DNA from: Pseudomonas sp. MYb60
Lineage (GTDB): Bacteria > Pseudomonadota > Gammaproteobacteria > Pseudomonadales > Pseudomonadaceae
Assembly: GCF_002979555.1 (NCBI RefSeq)
Contig: NZ_PCOZ01000005.1
Coordinates: forward strand, 332,939 to 396,938
Length of the DNA stretch: 64,000 bases
Direction: 5' to 3'
Shown here: positions 50,818 through 60,054 of the stretch, one piece after another
Layout of the letters: every line of letters begins with the position of its first letter
Numbering within the stretch: the stretch's first letter is position 1
Notes under the pieces: generated by a model
Seen by the model: only the letters and a program-made list of their open reading frames with translations
The model's database searches: none
What the model was told of the DNA's origin: nothing
Program-made: the position numbers and the translations under genes

Positions 50818-52278
50818 TCAGTTCAAACCGCCGATGTGGAAGGCTTTGACTTCAAGGTATTCGTCCAGCCCGTACTTGCTGCCTTCACGGCCCAGACCCG
50901 ATTGCTTGATACCGCCAAACGGCGCGACTTCCATCGAAATGATCCCGGTATTGAGCCCGACCATGCCGAATTCCAGGGCCTCGCCGAAGCGCCACGAGCG
51001 TTGCAGGTCCTGGGTGAAATAGTAGGCCCCCAGGCCATACGGCGTGGCGTTGGCCAGGGCCAGTGCTTCGGCCTCGGTGCTAAAGCGCATCAGCGGCGCC
51101 ACCGGGCCGAACGTCTCTTCGTTGGCCAGCAGCATGCCGGCATGGGCGTCACCGAGTACCGTGGGCTGCACAAACTGGCTGTCACCACCGGGGATCGCGC
51201 CGCACAGCAGTTTGGCGCCCTGGCTCAAGGCATCGTCGATATGCCGCGCCACCTTGCCCACCGCCGCCGGGTTGATCAGCGGCCCGATGGTCACGCCGTC
51301 TTCCAGGCCATTGCCGACCTTGAGCTTGCCCACCTCTTCCACCAGCCGCGCGGCAAAGCGCTCATAAATTCCTGCTTGCACCAGGATGCGGTTGGCGCAC
51401 ACGCAGGTTTGCCCGGCATTACGGAACTTGCTGATCATCACCCCGGCCACCGCCTGCTCCAGGTCGGCGTCGTCGAACACCACGAATGGCGCATTGCCGC
51501 CCAGTTCCAGGCTCAGGCGCTTGATATGTTCGGCACTCTGGCGCATCAGCAGGCGACCGACCGCCGTGGAGCCAGTGAAGGAGATCTTGCGCACCGCCGG
51601 ATTGCCGGTGAGTTCTTCACCGATGCCGGCAGGCAAACCCGTAATCACGTTGAACACCCCGGCCGGAATGCCAACGCGCTCGGCCAGCACTGCCAGGGCC
51701 AGGGCCGACAGCGGTGTAAGGTCCGAAGGCTTGACGATGATCGGGCAACCCGCAGCCAGCGCCGGCGCACATTTGCGGGTGATCATCGCGTTGGGGAAAT
51801 TCCAGGGGGTGATGGCCGCGCAGACTCCCACCGGTTGCTTCAACGTCAAAAGACGCCGATCTCCACTGGGTGCCGGCATGGTTTCGCCGTACACCCGCCG
51901 CGCTTCCTCGGCGAACCATTTGACGAAACCGGCACCGTAGCGCACCTCGCCCTTGGCTTCATTGAGGGGCTTGCCCTGCTCGCTGGTCATGATCAGCGCG
52001 AGGTCGTCGAGGTTGTCGATCATCGCCTGGAACCAGCGCTCGAGCAGCGCCGCACGCTCTGCTGCCGGGCGTGCACGCCAGGCCGGCCAGGCACGTTCGG
52101 CGGCGTCAATGGCGCGGCGGGTGTCCACCGCATCCATGGCTGGCACTTGGGCCAACACGGCGCCGGTGGCAGGGTCGCGGATGTCCAGGGTCGCGCCGCT
52201 GTCGGCAGCGATCCACTGGCCATCTACATAAGCGAATTCAGCCAGCAGGCTGGGGTCTTGCAAGCGATTCTTGAGCAT
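50818..52278 (-). CDS. gabD: Succinate-semialdehyde dehydrogenase family protein
   Basis: A 486-residue aldehyde dehydrogenase of the GabD class. Catalytic residues are in LELGGNAPFVVFDDAD (Glu) and NAGQTCVCANRILVQ (Cys); FTGSTAVGRLLM binds NAD. It would convert succinate semialdehyde (or a similar semialdehyde such as glutarate or 2-oxoglutarate semialdehyde) to the acid. It is 20 nt upstream of the tartrate-dehydrogenase gene and about 117 nt downstream of the ArgE-like gene, so a second promoter may exist in that gap. Paralogs with overlapping specificity are common in Pseudomonas, so gabD is a tentative symbol. Confidence 0.85.
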   Translation of the reverse strand: MLKNRLQDPSLLAEFAYVDGQWIAADSGATLDIRDPATGAVLAQVPAMDAVDTRRAIDAAERAWPAWRARPAAERAALLERWFQAMIDNLDDLALIMTSEQGKPLNEAKGEVRYGAGFVKWFAEEARRVYGETMPAPSGDRRLLTLKQPVGVCAAITPWNFPNAMITRKCAPALAAGCPIIVKPSDLTPLSALALAVLAERVGIPAGVFNVITGLPAGIGEELTGNPAVRKISFTGSTAVGRLLMRQSAEHIKRLSLELGGNAPFVVFDDADLEQAVAGVMISKFRNAGQTCVCANRILVQAGIYERFAARLVEEVGKLKVGNGLEDGVTIGPLINPAAVGKVARHIDDALSQGAKLLCGAIPGGDSQFVQPTVLGDAHAGMLLANEETFGPVAPLMRFSTEAEALALANATPYGLGAYYFTQDLQRSWRFGEALEFGMVGLNTGIISMEVAPFGGIKQSGLGREGSKYGLDEYLEVKAFHIGGLN

Positions 52279-52395
52279 GGTCGAGTCCTGATCCGAGACA
52301 GGTTCCAGTCTAGGGAGCCGCCACGGATAAGGATGCCGAAAGTGCCGCTACAGCAGCGCGCCGTGCTGAAATTGCGCCCAGGACGGCAGGCTCTG

Positions 52396-53553
52396 CTACG
52401 CCTTCAGCGAGCCCAGCAAGCCTTGCAGGAAGTGCGCGCCAGCGTCCATCTGGCTGATCTCGATAAACTCGTCGGGTTTGTGCGCCTGCTCGATGGAACC
52501 CGGCCCGCAGACCACCACCGGCACGTCCAGGCGCTGTTTGAACAGCCCGCCTTCGGTACCGAACGAGACCTTCGAGGTACCCGTGCCCGGCGCGGCGAAT
52601 CGCTTGAGAAAACTCACCGCCTCGACCGTCGGGTGGGTATCGAGGCCAGGGTAGACGTTGATCGTTTCGATCTCGATGGCCGCCACGCTGGAGAGTTTCT
52701 GCGCCTCGCGCACAATCACTTCGGCGCGTTCGCGCATCTGGTCGAGGAACTGGTCGAGGTCATCCGCCGGCAGGTTGCGCACTTCGAAATCCAGGGTGCA
52801 CAGGTTGGGCACGATATTCAGTGCCTTGCCGCCGACGATCTGCCCCACGTGCACGGTGCTGTAGGGCACATCGTAGTCGTGGTCCTGGGCGCCGTGTTGT
52901 TCCAGTTGGCGCTGGCTCTCGCGCAGGGCGGCGATAAAATCGCAGGCCACGTGAATGGCATTGACCGAGCGCGGCGCCAGCGATGAATGCGCTTCCAGGC
53001 CGCGACAGTAGGTGCGATAGGAACCCTTGCCCTTGTGGCCGAGCACGAACTGCATGTTGGTCGGTTCGCCGATCAGGCACAGAAACGGCCGAACCGGCGC
53101 CAGGTGCAGTACATCCAGCAGGCGGCGCACGCCGACACAACCAATTTCCTCATCGTGGGACAGGGCCAGTTGCAGCGGGCGGGTCAGGTTGTGGTCGGCG
53201 GCGTCGAGCATGGCGTCGATAGCCAAGGCGATAAAACCCTTCATGTCACAGCTACCGCGCCCGTAGATGCGCCCGTCCTGCACGGTGGCCGCGAACGCGG
53301 GAAAGGTCCACGCCTGCCCCGCCGCCGGCACTACATCGGTGTGGCCGGACAGCAACACGCCGGGTTGGTCCTTGGGTCCGGTGCTGGCGAACAGGTTGGC
53401 CTTCTTGCCGCTTTCGTCCTTGACGATCAGCGACTCGATGCCCTTGGTCAGCAGCAGGTCGCGCACGTAGTCGATCAGGGCCAGGTTGGACTCCGATGAC
53501 ACCGTGTCGAAGGCCATCAGCTGCTTGAGAATATCGAGAACGCGGGGGGTCAT
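52396..53553 (-). CDS. Acetylornithine-deacetylase-like M20 peptidase
   Basis: A 385-residue ArgE-type metal hydrolase. Ligand blocks are LSGHTDVVPAAG, GRGSCDMKGFIALAID, SHDEEIGCVGVRRLL (catalytic and bridging Glu) and, near the end, KVSFGTEGGLFKQ. ArgE removes acetyl from N2-acetylornithine. Pseudomonads make arginine through the ArgJ cycle and usually do not need this activity for biosynthesis; together with the operon this suggests deacylation of an imported N-acyl amino acid. It overlaps the previous gene by ATGA. Confidence 0.87.
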   Translation of the reverse strand: MTPRVLDILKQLMAFDTVSSESNLALIDYVRDLLLTKGIESLIVKDESGKKANLFASTGPKDQPGVLLSGHTDVVPAAGQAWTFPAFAATVQDGRIYGRGSCDMKGFIALAIDAMLDAADHNLTRPLQLALSHDEEIGCVGVRRLLDVLHLAPVRPFLCLIGEPTNMQFVLGHKGKGSYRTYCRGLEAHSSLAPRSVNAIHVACDFIAALRESQRQLEQHGAQDHDYDVPYSTVHVGQIVGGKALNIVPNLCTLDFEVRNLPADDLDQFLDQMRERAEVIVREAQKLSSVAAIEIETINVYPGLDTHPTVEAVSFLKRFAAPGTGTSKVSFGTEGGLFKQRLDVPVVVCGPGSIEQAHKPDEFIEISQMDAGAHFLQGLLGSLKA

Positions 53554-54704
53554 GAGGCCTGGCTCCGTTGTACGTCAGGAAGGGCGAAGCGTGTGATGGA
53601 AAACGGCGCGATGGGGGTGCTGGTGGCGCCGGTGCTGAGCAGTTCGGCCATCACATCGCCGACGCCGGGGCCGAGCTGGAAGCCATGGCCACAGAACCCG
53701 AATGCATAGAACAGCCCATCGACGGTACCGCTGGGGCCCATGATCGGCAGCGAGTCCGGCAGGTAGCCTTCGATGCCGCTCCACACGCGGATGATGTTCA
53801 GGTTGGCCACCCCAGGCAGCAGACGGCGCATCTGGCTGATCTGGTTGAGGATGCTGCGCGGTTCGACGTAGGCGCGGCGGTTGAGCATGTCCGGCTTGCT
53901 GCGGTAGCCGCCGCCGATGACGATATTGCCCCGCGGGATCTGACGGAAGTAGATCACTTCCTCGGGGATCTTGGTGTACACGCCGATCACGGTCGGTAGC
54001 GCATAGGGCACCGGTTCGGTCACCGCCATTTGCGGGCCGTGGGTGTCCAGCGGTACCGGTTCGCCGAACTGTGCCGAGAGCTTCTGGCCCCAGGCGCCGG
54101 CGGTGATCAACAGTTGCGCGGCGTGGAATTGGCGGCCATCAGTGGTGGTGACATGGAAATCCCCCCCGACCTTTTGCACCTCGGCGACCTCGGTGCGCTC
54201 CTCGATCTGTGCCCCCAGGCGCTTGGCCGCCCGAGCGAACGCAGGCGCCGCCAGGCGCGGGTTGGCGTGGCCGTCATGGGGTGCGTAGGAACCGCCCTTC
54301 ACGTCCGGGCCAAGAAAACCAAAACGCGCATGCAAGTCGGCACCGCGATAAATCTTCAAGTCCAGTTGCGCGGCTTCCGGCGCCGCGGCGTAGGCTTCCA
54401 GCTCGGCGATTTCATCGTCGCGATAACACACGCGCATGTGGCCGCTGGGGATGAATTCCAGGTCGTCGTCGATCAGCTCCGGCAGGCGCTTCCACAATGC
54501 CCACGACCGATTGGCCAGGGCCAGTTGACCCAGAAAACGCCCTTGGCGCCGCACGTTGCCGAAGTTCACACCGCTGGCGTACTGACCAATCTGGTCACGC
54601 TCGAGCAGAATCACCGACTGCCCGCGCTGGCGCAGGAAAAATGCGGTCGCGGCGCCCATCAGGCCGCCGCCGACAATCACCACATCTGCTTTTTGCACAC
54701 TCAT
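53550..54704 (-). CDS. FAD-dependent amino-acid dehydrogenase, beta-type subunit
   Basis: A 384-residue DAO-fold flavoprotein. The dinucleotide motif is VVIVGGGLMGAATAFFLRQR; later blocks are GSYAPHDGHANPRLAAPAFA, VLITAGAWGQKL and CGHGFQLGPGVGDVMAEL. This is the catalytic subunit of heterotrimeric opine oxidases, D-hydroxyproline dehydrogenases and related enzymes (OoxB, HcnC-like). It overlaps the alpha-subunit gene by 4 nt. Confidence 0.88.
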   Translation of the reverse strand: MSVQKADVVIVGGGLMGAATAFFLRQRGQSVILLERDQIGQYASGVNFGNVRRQGRFLGQLALANRSWALWKRLPELIDDDLEFIPSGHMRVCYRDDEIAELEAYAAAPEAAQLDLKIYRGADLHARFGFLGPDVKGGSYAPHDGHANPRLAAPAFARAAKRLGAQIEERTEVAEVQKVGGDFHVTTTDGRQFHAAQLLITAGAWGQKLSAQFGEPVPLDTHGPQMAVTEPVPYALPTVIGVYTKIPEEVIYFRQIPRGNIVIGGGYRSKPDMLNRRAYVEPRSILNQISQMRRLLPGVANLNIIRVWSGIEGYLPDSLPIMGPSGTVDGLFYAFGFCGHGFQLGPGVGDVMAELLSTGATSTPIAPFSITRFALPDVQRSQAS

Positions 54705-56077
54705 GGCGCAACCTCTTCAGTCAGCATCGACAAGGGTTTGACCGGCGCCTGGCCACGCTGACGACCGACTTCCTGCACCTGCACACCCGCACAGGCGGCG
54801 ATCACTTCGGCACCGGCCTGGGAGCAATAACGCCCCTGGCAACGGCCCATGCCAACGCGGCTGAACGCCTTGGCCCGGTTGACCTCGCAGGCGCCCTTCT
54901 GGTTCACCGTGCGGCGCAATTCACCGGCGCTGATCATTTCGCAGCGGCAGACGATGGCGCTGTCGGGCAAGGCCTTGGCTTGTTCGCTGGGCCATGGGAA
55001 AGCTTCGGCCAGACCGACGCGGAATTGGTCCATTACCGCCAAAGCTTGCTGCTGTTCGTCACGCAGGCCAGCGTTCACCGGCAGTTTCAAATCTTCCAGC
55101 AACGCCATCGCCACCAAGCGCCCCGCGTGTTCAGCGGCATCGGCACCGCGAATTTTCGAGCCGTCACCGGCCGCGTATACGCCCTGCACTGAGGTGCGTC
55201 CCAGCCCGTCGGTATCCAGCCACCATTGGCTGGACGCCTGATCGAAGGCCATGGCGCAACCGGCCAGGTCACCCAATTGGGTTTCCGGGCGCAGGTGATA
55301 CCCCAGCGCGACAGCATCGGCCTGCACCGTTTCAACCCGCCCGCCGCCCGTGGTGAAGCGCACACCCATCACACCATTTTCAGCGTCGCCCAAAACCTGC
55401 AACGGCTTGATCCCCAGATGCACCGCGACCTTGGCCCGGTACAACTGCGCCAACAGCTTGAGCCCGGTGAACAGCACGGCGGGCCGCGCCAGCAGTTTGG
55501 GCAGCGCCTTGAGCCGCAGGCTCAGCGGCGAGGTGTCCAGCACCGCCGCCACCTCGGCCCCGGCCTTCACATATTGGCTGGCGACCAGGTACAGCAATGG
55601 CCCGCTGCCCATGAACACCACACGATGGCCGATCGACACGGCCTGGTTTTTCAAGGCGATCTGCGCTCCGCCGAGGCTGTAGGTACCCGCCCATTGCCAG
55701 CCCTCGATGGGCATCAGGCGGTCGGTGGCGCCGGTGCAGAGGATCAGCGCGTCGTAATCCACCGTGCTGTGGCGGCCCTGGCTCACGCAGCACAATTGCC
55801 CCGGCGTGAGGTTCCACACCAGGGTGTCAGGGCGGTAGTCGATGGCCGCACGCAGGCGGTCGAAGCTCTGGTGCAGGGCGTAAGCCTTGGCGGCCTCGCT
55901 GCCGTACAGGGTGGTGTAATCGCGGGTGAAGCCTGCGGGCTGGCGACGGTAGATCTGCCCGCCGTCGCGACGGTTTTCGTCGATCAGGATTGGCTTGACG
56001 CCGGCCGCCAGGAGGGTCTCGGCACAACGCACACCTGCGGGCCCCGCACCAATGATGACTACCCGTGCAGTGGCCAT
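54701..56077 (-). CDS. FAD/NAD(P)-binding dehydrogenase with Fer2_BFD domain, alpha-type subunit
   Basis: A 458-residue flavoprotein. Dinucleotide motif VIIGAGPAGVRCAETLL near residue 10-25, then a second nucleotide-binding motif around VVFMGSGPLLYLVA. The C-terminal part has a BFD-like [2Fe-2S] site with VCRCEMISAGELRRTV and GMGRCQGRYC, four cysteines. This is the OoxA/HcnB-type subunit. It overlaps the small 2Fe-2S gene by 19 nt and the beta-subunit gene by 4 nt, so all three subunits are coupled. Confidence 0.88.
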   Translation of the reverse strand: MATARVVIIGAGPAGVRCAETLLAAGVKPILIDENRRDGGQIYRRQPAGFTRDYTTLYGSEAAKAYALHQSFDRLRAAIDYRPDTLVWNLTPGQLCCVSQGRHSTVDYDALILCTGATDRLMPIEGWQWAGTYSLGGAQIALKNQAVSIGHRVVFMGSGPLLYLVASQYVKAGAEVAAVLDTSPLSLRLKALPKLLARPAVLFTGLKLLAQLYRAKVAVHLGIKPLQVLGDAENGVMGVRFTTGGGRVETVQADAVALGYHLRPETQLGDLAGCAMAFDQASSQWWLDTDGLGRTSVQGVYAAGDGSKIRGADAAEHAGRLVAMALLEDLKLPVNAGLRDEQQQALAVMDQFRVGLAEAFPWPSEQAKALPDSAIVCRCEMISAGELRRTVNQKGACEVNRAKAFSRVGMGRCQGRYCSQAGAEVIAACAGVQVQEVGRQRGQAPVKPLSMLTEEVAP

Positions 56078-56367
56078 ATCGCCTCCGGTTGTGTGGTGAC
56101 GATGTCCAGTCCTTCGCGCACTTCATTGGAACAGGCACGCAGTCGCTCGCCGCTGCGGGTCCAGACCCAGCAGTCCTGGCACGCGCCCATCAGGCAGAAG
56201 CCGGCGCGGCGGCCGCTGTCGAATTCGGATTGGCGCAGCGCGTTGCCCTGGGTCAGCAGCGCGACCATCAGGGTATCGCCCTGCAGCGCGTCGATGGGTG
56301 CGCCATCCACGGTCAGGCTGACCGTCGGCCGGCCCTGTTCGGCCAGCCTCACAAAACGCCCGCTCAT
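56059..56367 (-). CDS. (2Fe-2S)-binding subunit of heterotrimeric dehydrogenase
   Basis: A 102-residue ferredoxin-like protein. Cysteines in FC58LMGAC63QDC66W and RAC79S give the C-x4-C-x2-C-x12-C plant-type pattern seen in OoxC/HcnA-like gamma subunits. It starts with an ATG overlapping the stop of the ABC double ATPase gene (56364-56367). It should pass electrons between the two flavin subunits and the acceptor. Confidence 0.88.
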   Translation of the reverse strand: MSGRFVRLAEQGRPTVSLTVDGAPIDALQGDTLMVALLTQGNALRQSEFDSGRRAGFCLMGACQDCWVWTRSGERLRACSNEVREGLDIVTTQPEAIWPLHG

Positions 56368-58205
56368 GCGTAGGCTCCCAAGCTGAGTGTGGTGACGCCC
56401 TGCTGCGTTTCGAGCAGTCGGGCACCGTCGTGGTGACAGAGGATCTCGCTACCGTTGTCCAGCGTGCGCCGGTTCGGCGCAGTGCGGTTGCACAGGCCAT
56501 CGACGCGCACCGGGCAACGGTTGAGGAAGGTGCACAGCTCCGGCACGTTGGCGCGCTCGCCAATCGGCGGCAATGCACCGCAGGTGGTGCCGCAGTTTTC
56601 CAGCCAGCCCTGGCGCAGTTCCGGTACCGAGTGGATCAGCAGGTCGGTGTAGGGGTGGAACGGCGCTTCGCTGAACGACTGACGACTGCCCGCCTGCACC
56701 TTGTGACCGCTGTACATCACCACAATGTCATCGCACAGCGCGCGCACCGTGGAAATATCGTGGCTGATGAACAGGTAGGACACGCCCAGTTGCTGGCGCA
56801 GATCGCGCAGCAGTTCAAGGATCGCCGCGCCGACCACGGTGTCGAGGGCCGAGGTGACTTCATCGCAGAGGATCAGGTCCGGCTTGGCCGCCAGTGCACG
56901 GGCCAGGTTGACCCGTTGCTTCTGCCCGCCGGACAGCTCGTTGGGGCGACGTTCGGCGAGGTTGCGCGGCAGGCGCACCAGGTCGAGCAATTCGCCGACA
57001 CGCGCCTGCAAAGCGGCGCCCTTGAGGCCGAAATACATCTTCAACGGGCGGCTGAGGATGGTCGCCACGCTGTGCATCGGGTTCAGCGCCGTGTCGGCAT
57101 TCTGGAACACCATCTGGATGCGGCGGAACTGTTCCGGGGTGCGCTCCGCCAGGCTGCCGCCCAGGGGTTGGCCGTCGAACGTCAGGCCGCCCAACGCTGG
57201 CGTCAACAAGCCTGCGACCACGCGTGCCAAGGTAGACTTGCCCGAACCCGACTCACCGATTACGCCAATGGCCTGGCCCCGGCGCACGGTGAGGTCGATG
57301 TCTTCCAGCACGCGGATCGATGGCATGCCATGCAGATTCTTGTTGCCGTAGCCAGCGGTGAGTCCCTGGACAGTCAGCAGCGGCGCCTCTTCGGCGATGC
57401 CGGTCGGCGGGCGAATGGTGGTGTCGGGGCGCGCAGCGGCGAGCAGGCTGCGGGTGTACTCGTGGGCCGGACCCTTGAGCAATGGCGCCGTGGCGCTTTG
57501 TTCAAGGATCTGCCCGCCATTGAGCACCACGATCTGGTCGGCCATTTGCGCCACCACCGCAAGGTCGTGGGACACATACACCGCCGTCGCGCCGCGTTCG
57601 CGCACCACGCGTTTGAAGGCGCGCAGCACCTCGATCTGCGTGGTGACATCCAGCGCGGTGGTGGGCTCGTCGAGCACCACCAGCACCGGATCGCTGATCA
57701 GCGCCATGGCCGCCATCACCCGTTGCAGTTGCCCGCCGGAGACCTGGTGCGGGTAGCGTTGGCCGATGTGTTCCGGGTCTGGCAGCGCCAGGTCGCGGAA
57801 CAGGCCGATGGCCTTGGCTTGCAGCTCGGCGCGGCTACCAAGGCCGTGGATCAGGGCGCCCTCCACCACTTGGTCGATGAGTTTTTTCGCCGGGTTGAAC
57901 GCCGCAGCAGCGCTTTGCGCGATATACGACACGCGGTTGCCGCGCAGGCCCTGCAGCTGTTTTTCGCTGAGGGCGAGCATGTCGTGCTCGCCCACCTGCA
58001 CGACCCCGCCGGACAAGCGACAGCCGCGCCGCGCATAACCAAGCAAGGCCAGGGCGATGGTGGTCTTGCCCGAGCCGGACTCACCGATCAGCGCCAGGAC
58101 TTGCCCTTTTTCCAGGGCAAAGCTCACGCCCTTGACGATTTCCACCTCGCCGCGCTCGCCACAGGCGACCACGCGCAGGTCTTCGACACGAATCAATTCG
58201 GTCAT
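56364..58205 (-). CDS. Peptide/opine-type ABC transporter, fused double ATPase
   Basis: A 613-residue protein with two ATPase domains. First: Walker A GESGSGKTT, signature VSGGQLQRVMAAMAL, Walker B VLVVLDEPTTALDV. Second: Walker A GESGSGKST, signature LSGGQKQRVNLARAL, Walker B DLILCDEVTSALDT. The C-terminal oligopeptide-transport cap carries four or five cysteines (CGTTCGALP, CTFLNRCPV, CNRTAPN), a metal-cluster-like motif typical of DppF/OppF. ATG 58205 sits directly behind the permease stop; a longer frame to 58271 is less likely. Confidence 0.92.
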   Translation of the reverse strand: MTELIRVEDLRVVACGERGEVEIVKGVSFALEKGQVLALIGESGSGKTTIALALLGYARRGCRLSGGVVQVGEHDMLALSEKQLQGLRGNRVSYIAQSAAAAFNPAKKLIDQVVEGALIHGLGSRAELQAKAIGLFRDLALPDPEHIGQRYPHQVSGGQLQRVMAAMALISDPVLVVLDEPTTALDVTTQIEVLRAFKRVVRERGATAVYVSHDLAVVAQMADQIVVLNGGQILEQSATAPLLKGPAHEYTRSLLAAARPDTTIRPPTGIAEEAPLLTVQGLTAGYGNKNLHGMPSIRVLEDIDLTVRRGQAIGVIGESGSGKSTLARVVAGLLTPALGGLTFDGQPLGGSLAERTPEQFRRIQMVFQNADTALNPMHSVATILSRPLKMYFGLKGAALQARVGELLDLVRLPRNLAERRPNELSGGQKQRVNLARALAAKPDLILCDEVTSALDTVVGAAILELLRDLRQQLGVSYLFISHDISTVRALCDDIVVMYSGHKVQAGSRQSFSEAPFHPYTDLLIHSVPELRQGWLENCGTTCGALPPIGERANVPELCTFLNRCPVRVDGLCNRTAPNRRTLDNGSEILCHHDGARLLETQQGVTTLSLGAYA

Positions 58206-58206
58206 T

Positions 58207-59082
58207 TCAATGGCCTCCCGTGCGGCGACTGCGTCGGGATGACAGTCTGTCGATAAACAAATTGACCCCAATGGTCAGCGTGCCGATGGCCAGCGCTGGC
58301 AGCACGATGGCCGGCGCGCCCTGGCCGAGGCCGCCGATATTTTCCCGCACCAGCGAACCCAGGTCGGCATCCGGTGGCTGCACGCCCAGTCCCAGGAAAC
58401 TCATGCCGCTGAGCAGCAGCACGATGAACCCAAAGCGCAGGCCCAGGTCGGTGAGCACCGGGTTGAGCATATTGGGCAGGATTTCCACGCAGGCGATGTA
58501 CAGGCGGCGTTCGCCACGGGTGCGCGCCACCTGCACGTATTCCAGGGCTTCGATATTCACGGCCATGCTGCGGGCAATGCGGAACGCGCCGGGGCTGAAG
58601 CTGAGCACGGCGGTGCAGATCAGCAGGGTCACCGACGAGCCGAATGCCGAAACCATGATCAGCGCCAGCATCTTGCTCGGGATCGAGATAAAGGCGTCCA
58701 TCAAACGGCTGATGATTTCATCCAGCCATTTGGGCGACACCACTGACAGCAACGCACAGCCAGTGCCGAGGCCGCTGGCCAGAATCGCCGCCACCAACGC
58801 CAGGCCCACGGTAAAACGCGCCCCCACCAGCACGCGGCTGAGCATGTCGCGGCCCAGGTAATCGGTACCGAACGGGTGCGCGGCACTGAGGCCTTCGAAG
58901 ATATTGTCAGAGACCACTTCACCCACCGGGTGCGGTGCCAGCCATGGGCCGAACAGCGCCACCAGCAGCCAGATCACACAGACAGCGGCACCCACCAGCC
59001 CCAGCCAGGACGGCCCGCTGGAAACTTTGCCCGCCGACAGGTCGGGAGTAGCAGGCGTTGATTTCACAATGAGATTGTTCAT
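58207..59082 (-). CDS. Peptide/opine-type ABC transporter permease (DppC-like)
   Basis: A 291-residue permease with about six segments (first LVGAAVCVIWLLVALFGPWL). FGTDYLGRDMLSRVLVGARF and the loop EYVQVARTRGERRLYIACVE identify the DppC type. MNNLIVKS (59082) overlaps the DppB-type stop; the longer frame to 59118 would run 36 nt further into it. Confidence 0.9.
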   Translation of the reverse strand: MNNLIVKSTPATPDLSAGKVSSGPSWLGLVGAAVCVIWLLVALFGPWLAPHPVGEVVSDNIFEGLSAAHPFGTDYLGRDMLSRVLVGARFTVGLALVAAILASGLGTGCALLSVVSPKWLDEIISRLMDAFISIPSKMLALIMVSAFGSSVTLLICTAVLSFSPGAFRIARSMAVNIEALEYVQVARTRGERRLYIACVEILPNMLNPVLTDLGLRFGFIVLLLSGMSFLGLGVQPPDADLGSLVRENIGGLGQGAPAIVLPALAIGTLTIGVNLFIDRLSSRRSRRTGGH

Positions 59083-60035
59083 TGGTTTCTCAGCCTCGGG
59101 TTGGACAGGATCGCGCACAGGTCGGCCAGCAACACCAGGCCCAGGTAAGCCGCGCAGAACAACATGGTGCAGGCTTGCACCAGCGCCATGTCACGGTTGG
59201 TCACGGCATCGACCATCAGGCTGGCAATGCCGGGGTAGTTGAAGATGGTCTCGACGATCACCACCCCACCCAGCAGGTACGACAGGCTCAGGGCGATGGC
59301 ATTGGCGATCGGGCCGATGGCATTGGGCAGCGCATGTTGCAGCACGATGCGCACCGGGCCGACGCCCTTGAGGCGGGCCATTTCCACGTAGGCGCTGTCG
59401 AGTTGATCGATCACGGCAGCGCGGGTCATACGCGCCATCTGCGCGACGATCACGCAGCACAGGGTCATCACCGGCAAGGCGTACGTGCGCAGAAATTGCA
59501 GCGGCGAGGTGATGTCGCTGGCGTAGGACAGCGCCGACAACCAGCCGAGGTTGACCGCGAAGATCAGCACTGCCAGGGTCGCCACCAGGAACTCCGGCAC
59601 CGCGACCATGGCCAGGGTGACAAAGCTCAGGAAGCTGTCGATGCGCCCGCCCCGGCCCATCGCCGAGCCGATGCCCAGCACCAGGGCCACCGGCACCGAG
59701 ACCAGCGCCGTGGTAGCCGCCAGCATCAACGTATTGGGCACGCGCCCGGCCATCAGCTCACCCACCGGCATGGCGTTGGACACCGATACGCCCAAGTCAC
59801 CACTGAGCAAGCTCATCAACCAGTGCAGGTAACGCAACACGCCGGGCTGGTCCAACCCCAGTTTCAGGCGCAGCGCCGCCACCTGTTCGGGGGTGGCGAA
59901 CTGGCCCAGGGATTGTTGCGCCGCGTCCCCCGGCAGTACCGCCGTGATCGCGAACACGACCATGGACACGATCAACAAGGTCACGACCCCGGCACCCAGG
60001 CGCCGGCCGATCAACCACAGTGTATTGCTATTCAT
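59079..60035 (-). CDS. Peptide/opine-type ABC transporter permease (DppB-like)
   Basis: A 318-residue permease, starting MNSNTLWLIGRRLGAGVVTL. The segments include VTLLIVSMVVFAITAVLPG and the conserved SAYVEMARLKGVGPVRIVLQ loop and GVVIVETIFNYPGIASLMVD. A longer frame reaching 60254 lies within the binding-protein gene and is rejected. It begins 20 nt after the binding-protein stop. Confidence 0.9.
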   Translation of the reverse strand: MNSNTLWLIGRRLGAGVVTLLIVSMVVFAITAVLPGDAAQQSLGQFATPEQVAALRLKLGLDQPGVLRYLHWLMSLLSGDLGVSVSNAMPVGELMAGRVPNTLMLAATTALVSVPVALVLGIGSAMGRGGRIDSFLSFVTLAMVAVPEFLVATLAVLIFAVNLGWLSALSYASDITSPLQFLRTYALPVMTLCCVIVAQMARMTRAAVIDQLDSAYVEMARLKGVGPVRIVLQHALPNAIGPIANAIALSLSYLLGGVVIVETIFNYPGIASLMVDAVTNRDMALVQACTMLFCAAYLGLVLLADLCAILSNPRLRNQ

Positions 60036-60054
60036 CGCCCTGCCCTCACTGTGT

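Noticed and set aside
50785..52986. A 733-codon open frame on the plus strand, and other very long frames such as 12946-14616, 19199-20758, 27513-29543 and 56430-58256
   Set aside because: They lie antisense to clearly identified genes and translate to His/Gln/Arg/Ala-rich sequence without domains. Long antisense frames are expected in GC-rich DNA.
53550..56367. Hydrogen cyanide synthase hcnABC
   Set aside because: Sizes and order of the three subunits resemble HcnA, HcnB and HcnC, but the genes sit inside a peptide/opine import operon with a deacylase, the beta subunit is shorter than HcnC, and the alpha-subunit N-terminus differs from HcnB as I know it.
53550..56367. Hydroxyproline catabolic cluster
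   Set aside because: The heterotrimer fits D-hydroxyproline dehydrogenase, but no proline-racemase-type epimerase, dihydrodipicolinate-synthase-type dehydratase or deaminase gene is present.
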